DNA of 64,000 bases from Rebecca billardiae RCC1528 (Eukaryota > Haptophyta), in NCBI GenBank assembly GCA_965240325.2, contig OZ251230.1, positions 2,480,001 through 2,544,000 of the forward strand. Direction: 5' to 3'. Under the pieces are notes generated by a model. That model was not told where the DNA came from, ran no database searches, and was given only the letters and a program-made list of their open reading frames with translations. The translations under genes and the position numbers were made by a program. Numbering within the stretch: the first letter of the stretch is position 1; each line of letters starts with the position of its first letter. This document shows positions 54,171 to 63,670 of the stretch, piece by piece.

Positions 54171-54405
54171 AACCCACTGGGGAGGAAGCCCCCAGTGCGA
54201 GCTCGGTCCCATGCTCTGTACCCCGCGGTTCTGAAGTCCGGTGATTTCGCAGGCTTCAGCGGTGATTTGCTAGCCGAAACGCCTATTCTGAACGATCTCC
54301 GGACAAAAAGCCACTGTGGCCAGGCTTCCAAAACACCGGACTCTGGAACCGCGGGGTACGGAGCATGGGTCCACTTGCCTTCCTCCCCAGTGGATTTTTA
54401 ATGAG
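54171..54405. mobile_element. Small foldback (MITE-like) element
   Basis: Arms at about 54,171-54,243 and 54,333-54,402 are imperfect inverted copies (ccactggggaggaag…cccatgct-c-gtaccccgcggtt…agtccggtg). The 90-bp centre is unrelated. A further fragment, cactggggaggcgg, lies at about 54,507. No coding capacity. Confidence 0.75.
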
Positions 54406-54628
54406 TCTCCTTGGGCGGCTCCCCATGCTGAGCTGAGAGTTCGAGCTCTTGCGAAAAGTGCGCGCGGAATAATGGGTGGAATTCCCATTTTCTGGCGCAC
54501 TTCCGCACTGGGGAGGCGGAAAAGCGCCATTTAATACGAAAACAAGCTAATGAAAAGGCATTTATTATTAAAGAAATATAAGCGCGCACGCAGTGCCAAG
54601 AAATTTTTTCGGCGGTGTAGTATGCGAA

Positions 54629-55552
54629 TCACCATAGATCTGCGTACGCGGCGTCCCGAGCACCCTCGGGACTCAGCTGCGGCTCGGCCTGCGCACGCTC
54701 AGCAAGCTCGCGTGCGGCAGCCTTTCCCTTGCCCCGCCTCGAGCAAGACTCACTATGAGGATCGACGTATGAGTGAGCGTGTGCCGCCGAAAGCTGCTGT
54801 CCGACAGCCACCCGCGGCTGCAGCCGCTGGCCGCGGTGCCTGGCCTCGGCGCGGGCCCCGCAGGCCTCCTCCTCCTGCGCGCCTCCTCCAGGCGTTTGGG
54901 CCGCCGCCGCCTTGGCCGCCTCGTCCTCGTCGATCAGCTGAACGGCGGGAGTGATGTCTGTGCTCAGCTGACTGCGACTTGACGAGCGAGGCGACGAGCG
55001 ACAGCAGCCCGATGACCAAGCCGACGAGCTCGTCGTACGAGCCGTCACGCGTGCGCTCGTGCTGTGTCTGAGCTGGCTCGCGCTCGTACGCCGACCAGGC
55101 TTTGCTCGGACTGAACGCGTCTGCTCGGGCGTCTTTGCGTGTGCGCTTGGGCGGCCGCGGGCCGTCATCTGGTCCGACCGCGCGCAGCTCGAGCTCGGAA
55201 GCGTTGAGCTGCTCCACGGTCGACTCGCTTTCTGCCTCAGGCTCGACCACGGCAGCAGGCCCCGCAGCAGCCGCCTGATAGCATCGGCAGGGGCCCCTGC
55301 GCCACCCGCCGCCGTCCGCACATCGGCCAGCTTGGCGCACACGCGCTGGACCACGGCCTCGCCGCGCTTGACGCGGATGTGGTGCCAGGTCGTCGTGTCA
55401 ATCGCTTGGCGATTGGCAACGGGTGCGGGCACCTCGATCACGACAACGCCTGTCGCGTAGGCTGTGTAGCGATGACCGTCCACGACTCCGTCGCGGGTGG
55501 ACGGCGCCATGCACCGGCACGCCATCGCGGCCGTGGGCGTAAGTGAATTCAT
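54629..55552 (-). CDS. Unknown protein, frame changes inside (broken or spliced)
   Basis: The frame starting at the ATG 55552 looks protein-like for about 95 residues (GHRYTAYATGVVVIEVPAPV…TTTWHHIRVKRGEAVVQRVC). Around 55,260 the natural-looking reading moves to another frame (VVEPEAESESTVEQLNASEL…PPKRTRKDARADAFSPSKAW…DELVGLVIGLLSLVASLVK, a basic nuclear-type patch then a hydrophobic stretch). Near 54,985 it returns to the first frame (LSTDITPAVQLIDEDEAAKA). So a simple single-frame product is unlikely. A pair of small indels, or unrecognised introns, would explain it. No family recognised. Confidence 0.42.
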   Translation of the reverse strand: MNSLTPTAAMACRCMAPSTRDGVVDGHRYTAYATGVVVIEVPAPVANRQAIDTTTWHHIRVKRGEAVVQRVCAKLADVRTAAGGAGAPADAIRRLLRGLLPWSSLRQKASRPWSSSTLPSSSCARSDQMTARGRPSAHAKTPEQTRSVRAKPGRRTSASQLRHSTSARVTARTTSSSAWSSGCCRSSPRSSSRSQLSTDITPAVQLIDEDEAAKAAAAQTPGGGAQEEEACGARAEARHRGQRLQPRVAVGQQLSAAHAHSYVDPHSESCSRRGKGKAAARELAERAQAEPQLSPEGARDAAYADLW

Positions 55553-56369
55553 GATGAATTGTTTTTGAATTCACTAATTCGCCCAGGCCGCTACATCGAA
55601 CTCGAGCACGGACAATGTTACAACCGCGATCTTTTGACTGTATGAATGGGGCGCCGCCCCATGCTCAAATCCGAAGAGAACGAAGTTGTAACATTGCCTG
55701 GTCCCTAGATACTATGCTGTCCGGGTCCAGTCCGGGGCGGATCTGAGCAGCCGGATTTTCCGCCCGGATAGGCCAGAAAATGGGATTTTTACCCTAATCC
55801 GCGGATCTTTTTTTTTTCGCACAACCTGGGCCGCTGGGCGGGCGCCGTTTCAAACTCGACAGATAATGTGGCCCCCCTGTATGTAACGCCTAACGAGTAA
55901 CGGCGGTCCCAGGTAGCCTACTGGCTGTCTGGTTCGGCGTCAATAACGACTACATATACGATATGCCGAAGTCGTGTCACGAATTAAGCAGCTGTTTACA
56001 GGCGCTGTTATATATATATATATATCTGATATATACCGTCGTAGCTACAAGTTAAGGGGGTCCATCAGATTAAATTGAGTTTTGATTTCTTTTCTTTTCC
56101 TTTTCAGAACTTGTTCGGCGTGTTTTCGCGATCGGCAGATTCCAAATCCGCGCTCGGCTGGCCCCGGCGCGGGAGCGGAGCTCTGAACGGGGTCGGCGAG
56201 GCTGATGGCCCTCGTCGACGGCCGTCCGCTCGCCGTTGGGCGCGCCCACCTCGGCGCAGGCGCCTCGCCGAGCGGCTGGGCGGCTGCGGACAGGTAGCCA
56301 TGCTTCGTGTGGACCGGGCTCTCGCTGGGAGTCGCTGGTCAGTCGACGCTCGTGCTTCATGATTTGAAT
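55553..56369. other. Intergenic region with an 84-bp inverted-repeat element
   Basis: CAATGTTACAAC at 55613-55624 is inverted at 55685-55696, with a second inner match around catgc/gaatggggcgccgccccat: a small hairpin or MITE. GAATTC-rich palindromes precede it (55,546-55,575). The remainder is AT-rich (55,800-56,100) with a (TA)n patch near 56,010-56,025, then GC-rich. It is the likely promoter of the plus gene at 56,370 and of the minus frame at 55,552. Confidence 0.6.
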
Positions 56370-57626
56370 ATGCGTGCTCAACGTGTGCTGCCCGCGACCA
56401 AGGAGCGCGTCCTAGGAGCACGTGCAGGCGAGCAACGCGGAGACGAACATGCGCAACGCGGTGGGATGGGCATCGGCAACGACTCGACGCTGTCTCCTTC
56501 CCCACCCGACGCTGCCTTCTCGCCCTCGGACGTGCCCGCGACGCCTCTGCTGCAAGGGCCAGCTACCGCTGACCAACTTGCGGACCGCTGTGCCGGGCAT
56601 GACGAGGTCCAGGGCGCGGCAGATGATGATGCACGCGTGCCCATGGATGTGTGCGACCCGCCCGAGGTCCCCGCCGGCACCGCCGATGGGCTCGCCTCCT
56701 CCGCGGACGGCCTCTGCTGTGTGCAACCGTGCAGGCCCGAGCTACGGCCTGACGTCAACGTCAGCGCGCAGCAGCTCGAGGAGACGGCGGTGGCGGCGCG
56801 CGCCATCCACGTGCTGCAGCCCTTGGCCGGTCGGCTCGTGGCCGGCACTCGCCCGCGGTACGCATCGGTGCTCAACTTCATGCTCCTCGACCTCCTCCGC
56901 ACGCTCATGGACCTCATGCTCGAGAACTTGAAGAAGCACAAGCCGTTGGTCAGAGTGTTCACCCCTGCGTGCGCCCAGACCGCGCGCGACGGTGGGACGA
57001 AGAAGCCCAAGGCACTCGCGCTCGTCTGCGCGGATGCGCTCGGCATCTCGGCGCGCCACGACTCGCCGCTGCTGGAGGTGATCGGCATCTGGCTGATGAC
57101 CGTGCACAGGTGGTGGAAGGCCAGGAACAAGGACATGGAGCGCATCCTGAGCCGGAAGCAGGGCGCGTCGGCGGCGGAGAGGAAGGCGGAGCTGGATGCC
57201 GACGACACGTCGCTGGGCGCCGGCGACGACAGCTGCCCCTTCCGCGACCTCTACTCGCCCCCCGACGCCGGCGCGCCGCGCGCGTCCGCAGCAGGCCGCG
57301 TGCAGGTGCCGCTGCACGAGCAGCGCGTGACTCCTGCTGAGCACGCGATCATCTTGGAGCAGCAGGTGCGCCTGACGGAGCAGCAGGTGGAGCTGGACTC
57401 GTCGCGCAAGGCGACCGCGCGCGCCGTCGCCGACGCTGCGCGCGCCAGCTTGCGCGCCGACGCATCCGAGCGCAGCGCGCGGGGGGGCACAGATCGCGCT
57501 GCGGCCGAGCGGGCTGCCATGGCTGCCGACTGCGTGCAGTTCGAGCGCGAGAGGAGAGCGGCGGAGCTCGAGGGCGAGCGCGCGGCGAAGCGCGCGCAGT
57601 CCGCCGCAGTACCGGTGGACCGGTGA
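56370..57626 (+). CDS. Unidentified protein with C-terminal coiled coil
   Basis: 418 residues from the ATG at 56370; the open frame runs further upstream, but only to a GTG. The first about 100 residues are Pro/Ser/Asp-rich and disordered. Residues of about 120-270 form a helical domain (LEETAVAARAIHVLQPLAGR…VLNFMLLDLLRTLMDLMLEN…LEVIGIWLMTVHRWWKARN). From about 310, a long charged coiled coil (ILEQQVRLTEQQVELDSSRK…AERAAMAADCVQFERERRAA) runs to the end. Coding is supported by amphipathic periodicity and by the absence of stops in a GC-rich frame. I recognise no family, and no membrane segment is certain. Confidence 0.6.
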   Translation: MRAQRVLPATKERVLGARAGEQRGDEHAQRGGMGIGNDSTLSPSPPDAAFSPSDVPATPLLQGPATADQLADRCAGHDEVQGAADDDARVPMDVCDPPEVPAGTADGLASSADGLCCVQPCRPELRPDVNVSAQQLEETAVAARAIHVLQPLAGRLVAGTRPRYASVLNFMLLDLLRTLMDLMLENLKKHKPLVRVFTPACAQTARDGGTKKPKALALVCADALGISARHDSPLLEVIGIWLMTVHRWWKARNKDMERILSRKQGASAAERKAELDADDTSLGAGDDSCPFRDLYSPPDAGAPRASAAGRVQVPLHEQRVTPAEHAIILEQQVRLTEQQVELDSSRKATARAVADAARASLRADASERSARGGTDRAAAERAAMAADCVQFERERRAAELEGERAAKRAQSAAVPVDR

Positions 57627-58566
57627 CGGCCTCGCGTGGGCTGGGGGACCAACGGCGACGACGCCGGTGACACAGAGCACGGGCACGGAAGTCGCCGGAC
57701 GGACGCGGCAAGCTCGGCGGCGGCGATCGCACGCAAGCGTCGATGGCGGAGGACTCTCTCACGACTATGGGGATGGTGGCATGCTCAGAGGTGCGCTTGG
57801 TAGTGTGCTTCGGCACGCAGCCCGCCGCCCGCATCAGGTCCGGCCGGGCCTGCTGCGGCACGGTTTGAGTGGCATGAGCCCGCCGTCTCCGCGCGGCGGC
57901 GCGGCCTATTCGGATGACCCAGCACGAATAGTGAACAAGGTACCCCCATATTGACACCACCCTGAATATATATTTAAAACTCACCCGCACTGTATAATAA
58001 ACGGGTAGGTAAGCGCATATACGTGATGGGTACGTGTCTATAATTAAGTGGGTAACATGCTCGATCTTGGAGTAGTTTTTCACCGACCTCTAAGCACACT
58101 CATCGTGCCTACTAAAATTTAGCGCAAGTCCACCTTAATTTTGTTGGGGCGGGTTGCAACGGTTATGAATAAGTGATTTCGACGATATACCGTCATTTAG
58201 CCGCCATAACAAGTCGTTGACGTTTGGCTGAATCTGTATGTGACACAGTGGTGCAGCTGGCGTGCGCGCACGACCGCGCGACGGCACGCGGAGTCGGTTT
58301 TGGGTGCTTCTGACGGCTGGGCTGGGTTCCGGGACATATTTGTGGGTGCCTCCGCAAGCGCAACGCTCGTCAGACACCTAAATCGCATGGTTGTCGAAAA
58401 TCACAATTCAGTGGGCTGCTGTCATGGACCCCCTATTGACAAGTATTTGAAGTAAGCTATAGTACATAGTGGATGTACAGTACTAGTGATATGTTAATAC
58501 CGGCCCGCCAACCGGCGTACAACACCGCATTGGCGTCGCTGATGGAGCTGTTCATGACCTCATGGC
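57627..58566. other. Intergenic region between convergent genes; no gene seen
   Basis: 57,950-58,180 is AT-rich and non-coding. 58,180-58,560 has short chance frames only. Both neighbouring genes end here, so it should hold their 3' ends; I see no distinct polyadenylation signal. Confidence 0.5.
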
Positions 58567-59982
58567 TCATGATGCGGTCGCCCCTCTGAGTCCGTGCGCC
58601 TGAGTCTGAGACGGAGTGCGCTGCCACGCCCACGACCAGGCGGAGCCTGACCGTGAGCTAGCGGCGCCGCGGCTGATTCGGCGCGCGTGCTGCATCGCGC
58701 GGCGCAGCGAGGAGTGCACCGCGCCGCCCGGATCGACGCGCACGATTTCTTCCGTGAGCTCACGCCCGCAGCGCGCGATGGTGTACTCGACCGCGGGCGA
58801 GCCCTCGGGCGGGCCGGCGCCGTGCCCGGCCAGCCCTCGCCTGGCGAACGGCCACCACGGCTGCGCTTTGGACATGCGCTCGAGCTTCTTCTCGAAGCCG
58901 AGCGCACTGTCCAGCCAGCCCTGGCTGCGCAGCAGCGTCGCGGTCGTCACATGCTGCTGGAAGAAGTACGGCCACATGAAGAGCATCAGGTTGAACAAGG
59001 CCCACGGCACGATCAGCACGAATAAAAAGATGTACTCGTTCCGGTAGACTGCCTCTGTGCTGAGCGGCGCGAACCAAGTGCCGCTCTCGGGCGCGTGCGG
59101 GTTGGTGGCGTGCGCGTAGATCATCGCGCAGGTGAAGAACTGCAGCGCCAGCCCGAAGTTCATCGCGTTGTCCAGCAGCGTCGGGTAGTTCTTCTTCGGC
59201 ACCTCCGCCGCCAGCACGTACTGGAAGGCCACCGACGTGAGCAGCAGCGTGAGTGCGACCGCGCACCGGTCGGCGACGTCGTGGCGGTCGATGAGCACGA
59301 CGTTGGCGTTCATCACCACGATCACGCAGAACGGCACGAGCAGGTGCACGCGGTACCAGTACGAGTTGCGCGCCGCCTCGATCACCACGAAGCACTTGTG
59401 GTACGCGCGGCCGGACGTCGCGACCAGCCCGGGCGCGGCCACGCCTGGGATGACCAGCATGGGCGCCTGCGTGTTGTAGACCTCCCACCGGCCCGCGCGC
59501 GACTTGATCAGGCTGGCGCGCCCAGGGTACGGCACGAACTCGACCTCGCTCGTGTCCCTGTACGTGGCCAGGTGGATGGCGAGCAGCTGGTTGTCGAACG
59601 GGAACGCCTGCAGCTCGAGGCTCTCCGCCAGCTCGGCGCGATACTTGCGGAACTGGTGCATCACGCCGTTGGCGGGGTCGATGCAGATCGTGAGGTCGCT
59701 CACCACCTCGATGTACCCCGCGACGTTGGAGATGTACAGGTTCGGCTTCCAGCACCCGGTGATGAGCTCGTTGAGCTTGTCCGAGCCGCGCTTGGGCGAG
59801 CCGGCGGCCGCGTACTGCTCGGCAAACCCCCTCGCGCGCCATGTGAACTTGAGGTCGAGCTCGACGCTGAAGGCCTCCTGCGAGTCGTTCACGGTGTTCA
59901 GCGTCAGCTCGAAGCTCACACCCACCCGGGCCGGCTCGCTCGGCCCGGGCTCCGGTGCCGGCGACTTCTTCGCGGCGAGCAT
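58567..59982 (-). CDS. Cys-less pentameric ligand-gated ion channel subunit
   Basis: 471 residues from the ATG at 59982; the frame is open upstream to 60198, but that part is ACCGGT-repeat DNA and does not look coding. An N-terminal beta-sandwich with WKPNLYISN and FPFDNQ (the signature of the loop before M1) is present. The two Cys of the animal Cys-loop are replaced (E-S-L-E-L-Q-A-FPFD-N-Q-L-L), as in bacterial and some protist channels. M1 is YRVHLLVPFCVIVVMNANVV. M2 starts DRCAVALTLLLTSVAFQYVL with Leu at 9', Asp at -1' and Pro at 23'. M3 is GLALQFFTCAMIYAHA and M4 is YIFLFVLIVPWALFNLMLFM. NYPTLLD follows M2 as in the family. The acidic -1' residue suggests cation selectivity (inference). 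Odd: no signal peptide, a very short M3-M4 loop and a tail of about 100 residues after M4. Confidence 0.9.
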   Translation of the reverse strand: MLAAKKSPAPEPGPSEPARVGVSFELTLNTVNDSQEAFSVELDLKFTWRARGFAEQYAAAGSPKRGSDKLNELITGCWKPNLYISNVAGYIEVVSDLTICIDPANGVMHQFRKYRAELAESLELQAFPFDNQLLAIHLATYRDTSEVEFVPYPGRASLIKSRAGRWEVYNTQAPMLVIPGVAAPGLVATSGRAYHKCFVVIEAARNSYWYRVHLLVPFCVIVVMNANVVLIDRHDVADRCAVALTLLLTSVAFQYVLAAEVPKKNYPTLLDNAMNFGLALQFFTCAMIYAHATNPHAPESGTWFAPLSTEAVYRNEYIFLFVLIVPWALFNLMLFMWPYFFQQHVTTATLLRSQGWLDSALGFEKKLERMSKAQPWWPFARRGLAGHGAGPPEGSPAVEYTIARCGRELTEEIVRVDPGGAVHSSLRRAMQHARRISRGAASSRSGSAWSWAWQRTPSQTQAHGLRGATAS

Positions 59983-60592
59983 TGCCGCGCAAACGCCCGC
60001 TGATGAATAAGTGGGACGCCACCAGGGCTCCAAGACGGTACACCGGACACCGGTAAATACCGTACCGAGGTGCGTACCGGTGCGTACCGGTATCGGGTAT
60101 GCACCGCCACAAACTGCCGCGCACCGGTGAGAGTCCGGGAGGGGTCGTGTGCGCCCGGACCACAGCACCCGCGAGTACGGAGTACGCGGAGCTGTCACTT
60201 GTCAGTGTCCGAGGTCGGAGTCACTGCTGGCACTCTCAGGGGAGGCGCCAATACGCCGCCGATTTCGTCCAATAATTGGGCTGTTTCTATATCATATATA
60301 ATCAGTAAAATAATAGGCCCAAAATTTTTCTTCGCCTCGGGCTGGCGGGGCCCCGGGGGGGACACCCCCCGGACCCCCCCGGCCCCCGCGCGCGCACCGG
60401 TGTACCGGTACACCGGCGCCTGCGGCGCCGGTGCACCGGTACGCGTACCGAGCACCGGATCTTTGAGCCCTGGACGCCACGGCAATGGCTGGCCCTTCAC
60501 CGTCGTCACTGTGCATTCCCTCTTAGCAGAGGCCCCAATCAAATTTACAGCGGTCAAAGCCGCCCGATTTGGCGATCATAATTTGCATCGCC
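59983..60592. promoter_or_regulatory. Divergent intergenic region rich in ACCGGT palindromes
   Basis: The region lies between the channel gene (minus) and the sulfotransferase (plus). At least nine ACCGGT or close variants lie in two clusters (60,045-60,130 and 60,390-60,460), several inside larger palindromes (accggtgtaccggtacaccgg). Between them are a C/G-homopolymer stretch (60,345-60,385) and an AT-rich patch (60,280-60,330). A shared bidirectional promoter is inferred from geometry only. Confidence 0.5.
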
Positions 60593-61858
60593 ATGCACGA
60601 TGGCCGCGGCACCTTTCGCGCCAAGGCTCAGGCGATGCTTCCGGCGCTCGCGCTTTGGTCCACGCTCATCGGCGTGCAGAGCAGGTCGGCGCCCTGTACG
60701 GGGGTTGAATTTCGCCTGGTCAACATCCACGTCGGGAAAAGTGCGGCTCAGCGACCGCCGCACACGCGCCGGGCGTGCAACTTCGCGCGGGCTGACCTTG
60801 CGCATGCGGGCTGCGCGTCGGTGCTGTGCCGTGTTGCCTCCCCCGCAGCCGGTGGTTCCACACTGCAGACATACCTCAAACACACGCGCGTCCGAAACGT
60901 GCGAACGGTGCACGTAAAGCCTGTCGACATGAGCCGGGCGCTGTGCTCTCTGCGCGCGCTGGAGGACAGGAGGGTGGTTGTGGGGCTGCGTGATCCCGTC
61001 GAGCGGGTAGTGAGCGCCTTCAACTGGCGGCACATCGACGGCGGAGGGCAGGTCTACCGCTTCAAGAATCGGCCGACTGGGCTCTTCGAGCCCGTCCTGT
61101 ACGGTTGCTTCGCTCGCGTGGACGCGTTTGCGCGCGCCCTCGTGCACGCGGACGCCCCGTCCGCCAGCTGCCTCGAGACCGCCGAGACGGCCATCGACCC
61201 GAGCCGATGGAAGCAGAGGCTCGTAAGCCTGCACGTGGGGATGGGCTACCGGTACCACATGCCTGCCGAGGCGCTGGACTTCATCACGACGAACGCGACC
61301 TCGTACGCGGTGCGCTTTGACCGGCTCGACGACGACGCACGCGGCCTCGTGCGCTGGCTGAACGGCACGCGCTTCTGGCCACCGGACAATCTGACCGACC
61401 CGGACAGCCTCGCGCAGGTCGTGCCGAGGAGGCGAGCGGCGGACTTCCCGCGGAAGCATGACCGGATCGAGGACGAGGCCACGTCGTTCGCGCTCGCGAA
61501 GAAGCTGGTCGACGAATACGAGGTGGTAGCGCGGCTGCTGTGCGCGAGCGTGAACGCGCGAGCGGTGCCTTCACAGTTTGGCCGGCTTCGGCTCCTTGAC
61601 TGTGCCACCTCGCCGCCGCGGATGGAGCTCGTGCCGCTCGCGACGCCGCAGCGAGCCTACAACGCCTCGGACAAGCGGTCGCAACCGGGGCCCAGCGCGA
61701 GAGCGACGAGCGTCGGTGCCGGCGGCGGCAGGGCCCGCGATGCTGTGGCCGCAGTGGCGGTAGATGTCAACACATCAGTGCCGTCGACAGCAGGCCGCAC
61801 GACACTCGGCAGCGCCGCAGCGCGCACGGCCACCGCCACCGGCACCGGGCAAACCTGA
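60593..61858 (+). CDS. Sulfotransferase-family protein with one intron
   Basis: Exon 1 is 60593-60740 and exon 2 is 60849-61858 (385 residues). The 108-bp intron has donor GTGCG and acceptor CCGCAG and contains no in-frame stop, so unspliced DNA stays open. Splicing restores the PAPS-binding loop V-G-K-T-G-G-S-T-L, which is otherwise split by 36 odd residues. A hydrophobic N-terminus (MLPALALWSTLIGVQS, with an ATG also at 60635) acts as signal anchor. VVVGLRDPVERVVSAFNW is the 3'-phosphate-binding motif. The body resembles Golgi carbohydrate sulfotransferases of the uronyl/heparan 2-O type. The last about 70 residues are Ala/Thr/Ser-rich and probably disordered. The substrate is unknown. The start at 60593 was chosen as first ATG; upstream frame begins with TTG. 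Confidence 0.85.
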   Translation: MHDGRGTFRAKAQAMLPALALWSTLIGVQSRSAPCTGVEFRLVNIHVGKSAAQRPPHTRRACNFARADLAHAGCASVLCRVASPAAGGSTLQTYLKHTRVRNVRTVHVKPVDMSRALCSLRALEDRRVVVGLRDPVERVVSAFNWRHIDGGGQVYRFKNRPTGLFEPVLYGCFARVDAFARALVHADAPSASCLETAETAIDPSRWKQRLVSLHVGMGYRYHMPAEALDFITTNATSYAVRFDRLDDDARGLVRWLNGTRFWPPDNLTDPDSLAQVVPRRRAADFPRKHDRIEDEATSFALAKKLVDEYEVVARLLCASVNARAVPSQFGRLRLLDCATSPPRMELVPLATPQRAYNASDKRSQPGPSARATSVGAGGGRARDAVAAVAVDVNTSVPSTAGRTTLGSAAARTATATGTGQT

Positions 61859-61910
61859 TCTGAGTGATAATCATCCATGGCGCGCGATATGAAATTTCAG
61901 AAGATCCGGA

Positions 61911-61934
61911 ATATATATATATATATATATATAT
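61911..61934. repeat. (TA)n microsatellite, about 24 bp
   Basis: Pure TA run directly abutting the second copy of the dispersed repeat. Confidence 0.95.
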
Positions 61935-62505
61935 GATGACCGCGTTCCGCGGTCTTTTTCCGTAGAACGAACGTATAGTTCGGGGCCCGCGGTGCACCCT
62001 CCGTCGGCTGCTGTCTCAGTCTGACATGTGTAAGTGTAACAGTTCGCCTGAGCTGCCACCGCCAACTCAGTCACTGCCGCCCACCGGGCCGGCGGGCCGA
62101 TGAGGACTGTCGCCGCGGGCCGCCGCGGGGACTAGCGGCCGGCGCGCGCGCGCAGGCAGGGCGAGGCCGAGAGGCGCTGGCGCGGCGCGAGCCGGCGCAT
62201 GCGCGCGAGCGGGCGCACCTGCTTGAGGTACTCGCCCTGCGCCATGCGCTCGACGACGGGCCGCTGGTCGCTCAGCCGGCGCGCCTCGTGCCGGCAGAGC
62301 GAGAGCGCGCGCCACTGCTGGCCCCGGCCTGCCGGCTGCGCAGCCGCGCACCAAGACCGACCGAGCGGAGCTCGGGGCGGTGGAACGAGGCGAGCGGCGC
62401 GTCGCGCCTGCCGCCGCGCGTGCGCGCCTGCTCCACCGCGCCGCCGTGCTCGCCCGCCGCCTCCTCCGCCGCGTCGGCCTCGAAGACGGCGGCTGCCAGC
62501 GGCAG
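61934..62505 (-). repeat. Dispersed repeat, copy 2 (protein-derived fragment)
   Basis: Partner of 33404-33975. The minus-strand reading keeps FEADAAEEAAGEHGGAVEQA and, in another frame, EWRALSLCRHEARRLSDQRP then VVERMAQGEYLKQVRPLAR. Frame changes and small deletions relative to copy 1 indicate decay after duplication. Confidence 0.68.
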
Positions 62506-62699
62506 GCTGAGCCGCGCGCGCTCACTCAGTGAGTCACTCACACTGTGAGTCACACCCGCGGTCGCCTCGACGGCCATCTATCCACAGCTGCTCGAGCTGC
62601 TGAAGGGCGCCGCGACGATGGCGGCGCGGGCGCCCAGCGCGTCCGTTGCCGCGTCGCTCAGCTCGTCGAGCTCGGCGCCGCACTTCGCCAGCTTGGCGC

Positions 62700-63062
62700 C
62701 TAGCGCCTCCGCGTGTCACGTGCTCGTGCACGTCAGCCTGCTGATACGCCGCCGCCCATCGGCACTTCTGGCATCTGCGCGCGCAGCTGCTGCAGCTCGA
62801 CGGCGGAGTCGTCGCGGCTGGCGGCGAGGGTGCGCACCGCGTCGATTGCCGAGGCCTGCAGCCCGGTGATCGCCGCGTCGACGCGCGCGGCGATTTCCCC
62901 ACGCAGCTCCTCGCGCCACGTGGCCGCCGCTCGCGTGCAGGCAGCTGGGCGCCGCTGCGCGACCCAGGAACCGGCGCGCGTCGCAAGGCACTCCCTTGGA
63001 CAGGCTCCGCAGTTGACGACCTCTTTCACCTCGGCACGTGCCTTAAGTAGCTCTCTGATCAA
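62700..63062 (-). pseudogene. Coiled-coil fragment, possibly the upstream part of the copy-2 repeat gene
   Basis: A frame of 109 codons (63062-62733) reads WREELRGEIAARVDAAITGL then QASAIDAVRTLAASRDDSAV and ELQQLRAQMPEVP, a believable helix. It runs out into other frames towards 62,540 (LQQLEQLW, then AVEATAGVTHSVSDSLSERA). It lies on the same strand just upstream of the protein-derived repeat, so it may be its missing 5' half. Not intact. Confidence 0.4.
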
Positions 63063-63109
63063 GAGTGCCTTGCGTGCCGGGTAGCTCTCTGATCAGTAGG
63101 TTACGACGC

Positions 63110-63211
63110 GGTGGATTCATTCTCCTGATGGCTCATTGATGAATACCATTTGTCGTCACGAAGCGGTGGATTCGTTCTCCTGATGGCTCCTTGATGAATA
63201 CCATTTGTCAG
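63110..63211 (+). repeat. 51-bp tandem duplication
   Basis: Two copies of cggtggattc-a/g-ttctcctg…tgatgaataccatttgtc, about 51 bp apart. A shorter pair, agctctctgatca, precedes it (63,049 and 63,084). Confidence 0.85.
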
Positions 63212-63514
63212 ATGGCGACGATCAGGTAACGAGTGGTAAAGAGTCCGGTCATACGCGACCCGCTTCCTCTGCAATCCCAGCTTTCGGCATACGCGGGTAC
63301 TACGATACATTATGGCCCGCGGTGAAGATAAATACGATGAGAGTCGTTGCGGCGGCGAGGCCATATTTATTTATTACTATGGTCACACATGAACGAGAGG
63401 CTACCCACAATTACCCTGCCTGGCGCACTTGGGCGTGGGTTTCGTTGATTCCTCTGTTCACTATTCAAGACGGCGGACGCGCCCTTTTTCGACGCTAATG
63501 CACCTGTAAGGGAG
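63212..63514. other. Non-coding stretch
   Basis: Mixed-composition sequence with chance open frames only; nothing recognised. Confidence 0.5.
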
Positions 63515-63670
63515 TCTCAAAATCGAAACTCGGTCTCCTCCAGCCCTAAAAAATCGCCCCCCGTCCCTTTTTTCTTGATCAAAGATCTTTTTGAAACGTG
63601 GTTCGGGCCCGCTGGTGCGGGCTCCACGCTGCGCGCTCCGCCCTGCACCGCGGGCCATAATATATAGATG
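63515..63670 (+). repeat. Dispersed repeat, copy B (matches 34,985-35,165)
   Basis: Same order of blocks as copy A, ending in the shared gggccataatata. It is followed by a short palindrome (gatgatcatctgaccaagtc…ggatgatcatc). Confidence 0.65.

Noticed and set aside
60003-60198. N-terminal extension of the ligand-gated channel
   Set aside because: The sequence is dominated by ACCGGT/GTACCGG repeats and has neither a signal peptide nor family similarity; the ATG at 59982 directly precedes family-like sequence.
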